Shown: positions 57,493-64,000 of the stretch, piece after piece
How positions within the stretch are numbered: the first letter of the stretch is position 1
Layout: every line of letters begins with the position of its first letter
Notes under the pieces: generated by a model
What the model saw: the letters and a program-made list of their open reading frames with translations, nothing else
What the model was told of the DNA's origin: nothing
Database searches by the model: none
NCBI GenBank assembly: GCA_015178975.1
Contig: WHVD01000231.1
Location: 41,744-105,743 of the forward strand
Length of the DNA: 64,000 bases
Direction: 5' to 3'
DNA from: Hysterangium stoloniferum
Lineage: Eukaryota > Basidiomycota > Agaricomycetes > Hysterangiales > Hysterangiaceae
Translations under genes and position numbers: made by a program

Positions 57493-57783
57493 TCAGAGTG
57501 ATGATAAAGGTCCAGGTTTGCTTGGATAAGCTGTGTGGAAATCAGTAACAATTTCCATAGCGTGTCCGAGTTCCGTGGCCAATATCCATGAAGTTTCCTC
57601 GTTGGTACCTTCATAACCTGCCCATTTGACTAAATAGAGCAATTTACAAGTACGTCGGCGATTGTCAATTTTAGAATCCAAAATTTTGGAAACTTCAAAT
57701 TCGGGTTCTCCGTCAATGATGACCGGAGGGGACGGAGGTTGAATATATTCTGGGATTTTGTTAGAAACACAGGGTTCTAACAT
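57493..57783 (-). pseudogene. Element B pol: chromodomain
   Basis: FEVSKILDSKIDNRRRTCKL, LYLVKWAGYEGTNEETSW and HAMEIVTDFHTAYPSKPG, very close to element A. Confidence 0.85.
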
Positions 57784-58098
57784 GGAAACGTGAAAATGGG
57801 GTGGACTGCTCGCATGCTGTCAGGAAGTCAGAGAGTCCATGAGAGTGAACTGGCTTGTGCTATAATTTCAAATGGGCCTAAGAATTTCTCAGCGAGTTTT
57901 TTTTAGAAGGTCGGGTAGTATGGAAGAATTGAGCTTTTACAAAAACCTGATCACTGATTTTAAAATTAGGAGGCGGGATCCTGTTTTTGTCCACGGAATG
58001 TTAATAATATTCCTGTGCGGAAGAAATAGCTTTCCAAAGTTCTTGATGTAATTCGTTGAGGTCGGTAATAAATTCATGAGCACGAACAGAAGCCAATC

Positions 58099-58620
58099 TC
58101 ATTCGGAATGTACAGTAAGATTCAGATTATAGCCTTTGTTGGTGAAAAAAGGAGATATGCCAGTAGTTGCATTCGGAGAGTTATTGTAGGTGAATTCCGC
58201 GATCGGAAGAAGGGATTTCCAGTTGTCCTGTTGATAATTGCAATAGATGTGGAGATATTGTTCCAATGTTTGATTTACACATTCCATTTGTCCATCTGGG
58301 TGATATCCCAAGGTGAAGTGTAGTTTCATGTTGAGGGCTTTTCTGAGGGCCTGGAAGAAATGGGAGACGAACTTGGAACCTCGATCAGAAGTTACGTGAG
58401 ACAGAACTCTGTGTTTGGAAAATACGTGAATAATGAAAAGTTCCGCTAATTGTAAGGACGTGATTGTATCATGAGTGGGTATGAAAATGCCTTGTTTTGA
58501 GAATCGATCCACAACAACTAGAATGGATGTAAAGCCTTTGGAAGTCGGGAATTGTTCGGTAAAATCCATGGAAATTGAGTTCCAGGGTTTTTCTGGTATC
58601 GGGAGTTGCTTGAGAAGGCT
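58099..58620 (-). pseudogene. Element B pol: integrase
   Basis: MDFTEQFPTSKGF, VTSDRGSKFVSHFFQ and a shortened MECVNQTLEQYL segment with a few codons missing against element A (no GDGQTE). YNNSPNATTGISPFFTNKGY follows. Frames to either side are broken. Confidence 0.85.
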
Positions 58621-58717
58621 GTATGGCTTATGCCTCTGGGTCTTGGAGTGTAAGCAGGTGGCGCATGACTTACAGAACTGGGTTACAAAATCTCGGAGGT
58701 TGGGCCAAGTATATTCT

Positions 58718-59420
58718 CTACGGATTAAACCAAGAGTATTGTGACCATCGGGGTTGGTCGGGATTGTCAGGAACTTCTAGGTGTGGCTTGAGAGCCGGAT
58801 CGGAAGTGAGTGTGGAAAGGATATCTTGATGTAATTGCTCAATGTCCATAATCATGATGCTATGCATAATTGGATAGTAAAGGGAAGTTGCTCGAATGGA
58901 TGTGGAAAGTTGTTGTGTTGTAAAAACCAGTTTCAAGTTATGCGGATTAACAACGGCATAGTTACTTTCCCCCTCTTCAGGATAGATGTCCCATCATCGA
59001 GTCATGGCATCCGGTTTTCCACCAAGATGTCCGGGTCGGAAACGGGTAATCATGTTGAAAGCAGAAAGGAATTTGGACCAGTGGGCTTGCCAGCGGGTTA
59101 AAAGTTTAGTGGTAGAAAAATATTCGAGATTTTTGTGATCAGTAACAATGTCAATGGGAGTTGCGGAACCTTCGAGATAATGGCGCCAATGTTTAAAAGC
59201 TTTGAAAATTGCCAAAAGTTCCTTATCATGAATGTCGTAGTTGAGTTCAGACACTGAAAGTGTCCGAGAAAGAAATGCAACCAGATGAATTTCACCATCG
59301 GAATCTTGAATGGAAAGGATCATGGCAATTGCATAATCGGAAGCATCGGTTTCCACAATAATCAGAACATCAGGTTTCCAATGGGAAAGAATCGGGGCAG
59401 AAGTGAAAGCATTTTTTAAA
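58718..59420 (-). pseudogene. Element B pol: RNase H and link to integrase
   Basis: [54 protein letters not shown] and [16 protein letters not shown] shifted frame then gives MDIEQLHQDILSTL. The reverse transcriptase side is cut off at 59420. Confidence 0.86.
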
Positions 59421-59614
59421 GTCTAGTGTCGAGTGTCGTACGATCCCACGCTTGCCGGGAAAGTGCGACACTCAACGTCCAGCTGAGCAGATGGGGGACT
59501 CCCACGCATTCTTTTCCTGACGACGACGATGAGCGATTCGCAGTCGTTATAATTTCGCTCATTACACATTATCTTTTTTTAATCCTTCTGAATTAGTTTA
59601 TTACATCTCTCACC
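59421..59614 (+). repeat. Left terminal region of element C
   Basis: Has short direct motifs (AGTGTCGAGTGTCG, later GTGCGACACTC inverted) and leads to the ATG at 59615. DIRS elements carry terminal repeats needed for circularisation; the partner should lie right of the window. Confidence 0.5.
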
Positions 59615-61199
59615 ATGACATCTGGGTCCTTGCCACAGGGAGTATTTGCACACCTAGGCATCAACCTTGGTGGTGCAAGCCCCCCCCACCCTGATACAGG
59701 ATTGGATGCCTTATCATTGGGGGTGGCTGGGTCCCAGGAGCATCCAACAGCAGCTAGGACGGATGTGGTGGGTGAAGTCCAGGGCACAGGTCACCTGGAG
59801 GAGCACCCTCCAGCACTGGAGATTGAGCAGTTGGAATCCCAAATCGCCCGGCTAACAGCACACAGGGACCGTCTATTGAATGGTGGTGAGGCCAGAGAAC
59901 ATGAGAGTGGGCCCAGTGCTGAACCCCCACCTGGCATCACAATGCTGTTTGCGGAGCCTGAAGCGATACAAACAGCCAGGGCCTCAGCATTGGCAAAGGA
60001 GAAGGCCCGGGGCACTAAGAGGATCTCGATCCCGGAAATTATACCTGGGTTCAAAGCAAATGCCCTGGAGATCCGTAAGTCTTACTCTCCTTTCAGGCAG
60101 CACAGCTGCACACTGCAGTTCAGGGTGCTCGTGGCAGGCAGCACTACACAGACAGAAGCCGTGATGCAGCTGGCACACAGCACAGTTACTTTTAAACAGT
60201 CGGGTCCTACAGTGCAGCTCACACTTGGACCCACCAGGGGGCACAACCTATATTGTGGCACATATACAGCGGTCCAGTACTGTCCGAAGGACAAGGCACT
60301 GGAGCTGGTGCACCCCCCCCACCTCCCCCATTTCATTTCATTGTTTACCACTTATATTACCACCATACTCATCCTTGCATGACCTTTCAGCTATACCACA
60401 GAAAGTGGAAGAGGCATTCAGGAACTTGCATTATGTCCCATATGTGGCCCTCACAGCTGAAGCTCGGCGGAAGGCTGAGAGGAGTACAGAGGAATTTACC
60501 TTCTCCCTGATGGGTAGTATTGTGGCCAAAGGGCTGGAGCGTGAGAACGAGAAAGGCATCAATATAATTGACTGGCTATCAGCAGCAGCGGCTGCTGTGG
60601 ATCGTACCAGGATGTATGGTGGTGACACTAGGGCTGAGGCACTCGTGGCACATCATTCCATTGTGACCACCATTGCAAAGTCGCACAGCTGGGAGGTCGC
60701 TATGGAATACGACATCCAGCAGCGTGAAGCAGCTGCCCACAACTTAACTCATGATCTGGGTTGCCTGGACACTGACGCGCTGACAATCATTGCGACACGG
60801 GTGGTGCTACAGGCATCGAGAGCAAGTGGCCCCCCAATCACTCCACCTAAATGCACATGGTCAGCAGCAGCACTGTCCCAGCATGGGCCATCATCAAAGA
60901 GGCCACGCACAGACAGGGAATCATTGCATTGTTTTCGGTGTGGAACACAAGGACACTTTCCAGTGGAATGCAAGTCAAAACTCACAACTGCCGGTAAGAC
61001 TGCCACCCCATTCGCACAAGGGGCCAAAGACAAGCACGCCCTTGCCACCCCCAACGGAAAACAATTCTGTTTCAACTGGGCCCTCGGATCACAGTGCAAG
61101 CGGGTGACAGCTGCACCAACACTCATGCCTGCAGCATCTGCTTCGAAGACAACCACGGAGCAGGCGCCTGCAGACAGCTCTGACCCAAGATGGGTCACA
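59615..61199 (+). pseudogene. Element C gag-like protein with zinc knuckles
   Basis: Starts MTSGSLPQGVFAHLGINLGG. A coiled-coil-like part (LEIEQLESQIARLTAHRDRL) leads to SIPEIIPGFKANALEI, a probable intron (GTAAGT near 60077 to ACAG near 60400), and KVEEAFRNLHYVPYVALTAE. A capsid-like helical region follows, then CFRCGTQGHFPVEC (near 60930) and CFNWALGSQCKR, continued one frame over as DSCTNTHACSICFEDNHGAG. The single-base shift near 61100 breaks the second Cys/His cluster. Confidence 0.78.
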
Positions 61200-61229
61200 A
61201 CGCCACTCAACCCCATTGAAGCGGCATGT

Positions 61230-62243
61230 ACATTAAGTAAATATGGCATTCAACAGGACTGGCAACATATTATAACAGGTTTAATGGAAGGATTTGACAT
61301 TGGGGTGCAGGATCGCATATCACATACAGTAATTTTTCGAAAACCACAGATCATCATTGGTAGATACAGACTTTATAGACAATTATATAGCAAGCGAACA
61401 AAGAATAGGCCGCTATTCCAGGGGTTTCACGCCAGAGGAGCTGGAGTGGATTATTGGACTGTTCCAAACGTCGCCCCTGGGGCTAATACCAACACTGAAT
61501 TCAAGTACTTACCACTTAATACAAGACCAATCGATCCCCCGGGGGGACCCATCCCATTCTTCCATAAACAGCCGCATAAACCCCAACGACTTCCCGACAG
61601 AATGGGGCACCTTCACAGATGCTGCGGCATTGATTCTCTCACTCCCAAAAGGTTCTGTAGCAGCCACATTCGACATCTCAGCAGCATACCACATGACGCC
61701 AGTAAAGCCGGGCCAGCAGAACGCCTGTTGCATCTGCTGGGATGGCCTGGTGTACGTCGACCGTGCCGTGGCATTTGGTCTGGCTTCAAAGCACTGGGGT
61801 GTTTGGCAGCATAGCCGACATGCTGATAGCTCTATATCGGAAGGCCGGCTTTGGACGCCTACTCAAATGGGTAGACAATTTCTTGGCCATGCACCTCCCA
61901 GGTCAGAAATGGACTGAAGATGAGTTCATTGCCTTGACAGCACAATTCGGCGTGCCATGGAGCCAGAGCAAGACGAGACCGTTTTCGTCGATCCAGAAGT
62001 ACATAGGTTTTTTGTGGAACCTGGATACCAAGATGGTTTCAGTACCGAAGGAGAAGCTAGATGCAATGCTGAACTTGATCAAGGGCTGGGCAGTGGAAGA
62101 CACATGTTTCTCAGGGAAGGAAGCAGACAGACTACACGGGAAACTAGTGCAAATCTCGTCCATTTTTCCGTGGATAAAACCTTTCTTACGTTCCATCACC
62201 TCATTCACGAACAGCTTCCATTCGAGGAGAGCATCATTACCCC
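61230..62243 (+). pseudogene. Element C reverse transcriptase (DIRS type)
   Basis: Frames read DFIDNYIASEQRIGRYSRGF, then FQTSPLGLIPTLNSSTYHLI, ATFDISAAYHMTPVKPGQQN, DRAVAFGLAS, KWVDNFLAMHLPGQKWTEDE and FSSIQKYIGFLWNLDTKM. Ordering and spacing are those of DIRS polymerases. The catalytic box reads VDN where VDD is usual, so the enzyme is probably dead. A frameshift near 61800 joins two frames, and the solo LTR cuts the end. Confidence 0.8.
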
Positions 62244-62717
62244 TGTGAAGAGTGGTAGAAGTTCAGACCGTTCTATATACGAAGAAATGAGTAGAAGAGG
62301 AGGATATTGACCTATTCGGTGCAATATAAGAGAAAGTGAGAGAAGGAGCACGAGATGACGAAGGAGTCAACGAGTGCGATGGTTCGAGTGGAGGCCTTGA
62401 CTATTACAGTTCGAGGCCAGAAGTGCTCAGTAGTTCAGATATTGCTACTTATGTAGTAGCTGACACGTTACCCTGATCACCGCTCGTAGTAGACCTAGTT
62501 TGTGTCTTACGAGTGGTGGTTCTTGGGTTAAAGTGTGTCTGAGTTCTAATTGGTGCTGAGTGCACCCACAAGTATACACAATGCTTCGAACTAATGAAAT
62601 ATGCGATATTCGAAGAATGTGAAAGATAGTAAAATATGAATAGAATATGTAAAATATAAATAAAATAAAAGGAGTGTTTTACCACAATGAAACTGTGGTA
62701 AAAGCATACTCCTCACA
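62244..62717. mobile_element. Solo LTR nested in element C
   Basis: TGTGAAGAGTGG to TACTCCTCACA, with the 5-base duplication ACCCC on both sides (62239-62243 and 62718-62722). Related to the solo LTR at 33077-33719 (shared start and GACCGTTC-n-ATATACGAAG block). 474 bases. Confidence 0.85.
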
Positions 62718-63260
62718 ACCCCCAGGTGCAGCAGTCCAGGCAGATATATCATGGATCCAGTATATACTTCTCCACCTACCAAACGAGTTACCAATCGCAT
62801 CACCAGAGGTAGTGGACATGGGATGGTGGGGCGATGCCAGCACATCCTTCGGGTTGGGCGTCATAGTACACAACCAATGGGCAGCATGGAGGTGGGCACC
62901 CAGCTTCAAAGTGGGTCCACATTGCCAGTGCGACATTGGCTGGCCGAAGCCGTCGCAGTCGAGATGGGCCTACGGGTGGCATTACAGCAGGATTGGATGC
63001 AACAGCGGAGCCCGGAACAGTCGAAATTTTTGGTGCGGTCAGACAACAGTGGCGTGGTAGCTGTTTTAAACAAAGGCTGATCGCGCAGCAAGGAGACAAA
63101 CAAGATTCTAAAAGAGATTTACAAACTGTTAGTATCAAACTGTATACAGCTGAAGGCAATATACGTACCGTCGAGGGACAATGTTTCAGATGCCCTATGA
63201 TGAGGGCATATTGGCGAATTCCTCAGGGGTTTTCCAAAAGCTGAAACACAAGCCAGAGTC
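62718..63260 (+). pseudogene. Element C RNase H
   Basis: MGWWGDASTSFGLGVIVHNQ, AAWRWAPSFKVG, then one frame over WLAEAVAVEMGLRVALQQDW and VRSDNSGVVAVLNKG. The DAS, E and SDN residues are the expected acidic sites. Frameshifts near 62940 and 63080. Confidence 0.75.
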
Positions 63261-63419
63261 GATATTCCTGGGCACCTGGTGCATCGGATCCAATTATTGT
63301 AGCAACCACGTTGACATCAGCACCGTTTGCCCCTACATTATAAATGTCAGCACCGAGCCGGTTGCAAGGAGTTCCATCGCATCTCAGACCACCATGTAAG
63401 GCAAACGAGAGGCTATTCA

Positions 63420-64000
63420 AATGGAAAGGGACCAATGCCCCACCACCATCCACAATGAGGCATCCAGTCTTGCAGGCAATTGCATCCTTGGCCTCAGAAG
63501 CATCACTGAAGGAGGCAAGTAGTTATGGAGCCGGCCTGCACAAGTTTCACATCTTCTGTGACATTTTTTCTGTGGCAGAGTTGGACAGGCTCCCCACATC
63601 CTTCCCAGTCTTACACTCATTTGCATTATGGGCAGCAGCAGACCCATCATTGCTAGGAGAGGAGCTAGTGGCTGGACTGCCTTCGAGACGATATCAGTCA
63701 GTGTGACGTGAAAGTATCTGTCAGCAATTAGGGCCTGGCACATAGCCCAAGGTTGGCCACCGCCACTGTCAGATGACGAGCGCACAAGGGTTGAATGGTC
63801 ACTACGGGGGTTAGAGAACCTACAAGGGAGTACACGTAGACGACTCCAAGGCCTCCAGTGAAGTTGAATATGCTGTTCACATTAAAAATCATCATTGGAT
63901 CTGGAGGACCCCTTTGATGCCTGCATTTGGGCAGTATCGACATGCACCTTTTGGGGTCTAATGCATTTTGGAGAAGTCACAGTACCATCTAGGTTGCGTT
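63420..64000 (+). pseudogene. Element C tyrosine-recombinase-like region (partial)
   Basis: Frames give HPVLQAIASLASEASLKEAS, SYGAGLHKFHIFCDIFSV, then LSAIRAWHIAQGWPPPLSDD, VEWSLRGLENLQGS, PPVKLNMLFTLKIIIGSGG and WAVSTCTFWGLMHFGEVTV. This is the N-terminal and early catalytic part of the recombinase family seen in DIRS elements, broken by a TGA near 63705 and further shifts. The catalytic R-H-R-Y set would lie past the window end. Confidence 0.72.

Larger units (their letters stand above)
55533..59420 (-). mobile_element. Element B: Ty3/Gypsy chromovirus, 5' part separated by a DIRS insertion
   Basis: 3' LTR at 55533-56079, an antisense accessory gene, and then minus-strand chromodomain, integrase and RNase H resembling element A at moderate divergence. 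The RNase H frame stops at 59420 ([15 protein letters not shown] region), where element C begins. The remainder of pol and gag should lie beyond the window end. Confidence 0.88.
59421..64000 (+). mobile_element. Element C: DIRS-type tyrosine-recombinase retrotransposon (right end outside window)
   Basis: Gag with zinc knuckle, reverse transcriptase of the DIRS type, RNase H, and a tyrosine-recombinase-like region, in that order and without integrase. The left terminal sequence starts GTCTAGTGTCGAGTGTCG inside RNase H of element B with no visible target duplication, as expected for recombinase-driven insertion. GC-richer than its host region. A solo LTR interrupts it at 62244. Confidence 0.82.

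Noticed and set aside
60225-61814. A single 529-codon protein across this span
   Set aside because: Its first part covers a probable intron and its end runs out of frame with the reverse transcriptase; it mixes real gag sequence with shadow frames.

Overview
The window is nuclear DNA of a filamentous basidiomycete, most likely a mushroom-forming agaricomycete. Genes carry several short GT-AG introns of about 50 bases. The gene families (P450, ATG18, phosphatidylserine decarboxylase, EME1) are fungal. The right half is packed with nested Ty3/Gypsy chromoviruses, solo LTRs and a DIRS-type tyrosine-recombinase retrotransposon. The species cannot be named from sequence alone.

Left part, about 2.8-24.4 kb, gene-bearing: a minus-strand cytochrome P450 (2800-5371) with its heme motif spread over micro-exons; minus-strand ATG18 (6671-8464); four tandem plus-strand copies of a two-exon gene for a tiny secreted peptide precursor (8858, 10610, 12072, 14859); a minus-strand roadblock dynein light chain (15405-16067); a minus-strand phosphatidylserine decarboxylase family gene (16705-18293); plus-strand EME1 (18520-20218); and a plus-strand Cys/His-rich protein with a reconstructable four-exon model (23185-24410). 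The peptide cluster arose by segmental duplication. Between copies 1 and 2 lie a truncated 3' end of the roadblock gene and a truncated first exon of ATG18, so the duplicated segment ran from one flanking gene to the other.

Right part, about 25.7-64 kb, repeat-dominated: decayed duplicates of the EME1 3' end (25.7, 36.4 and 47.8 kb) and of the Cys/His-rich gene (54.4 kb) are separated by insertions. A foldback element with long inverted repeats (26130-36348) sits in one EME1 fragment and itself holds a complete LTR retrotransposon, element A (27212-35793, target duplication AATAT). Element A has a solo LTR inside gag. Element G is a CpG-poor older chromovirus (38937-43921). Element D is a 5'-truncated Gypsy element with a long open gag-pol frame (48223-52894). 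Element B is a second chromovirus (55533-59420), cut at 59420/59421 by DIRS-like element C, which runs off the window end.

Most interesting: (1) the secreted peptide family has a conserved leader, intron, promoter and flanks but hypervariable 10-11 residue C-termini that all end in Phe, which looks like a precursor-peptide system. (2) Elements A and B each carry, antisense to gag-pol, a three-exon gene for a coiled-coil protein with a Zn2Cys6-type cysteine pattern; its exon layout is conserved between the two diverged elements. (3) Element A has an 11-base match predicting Tf1-like self-primed reverse transcription.
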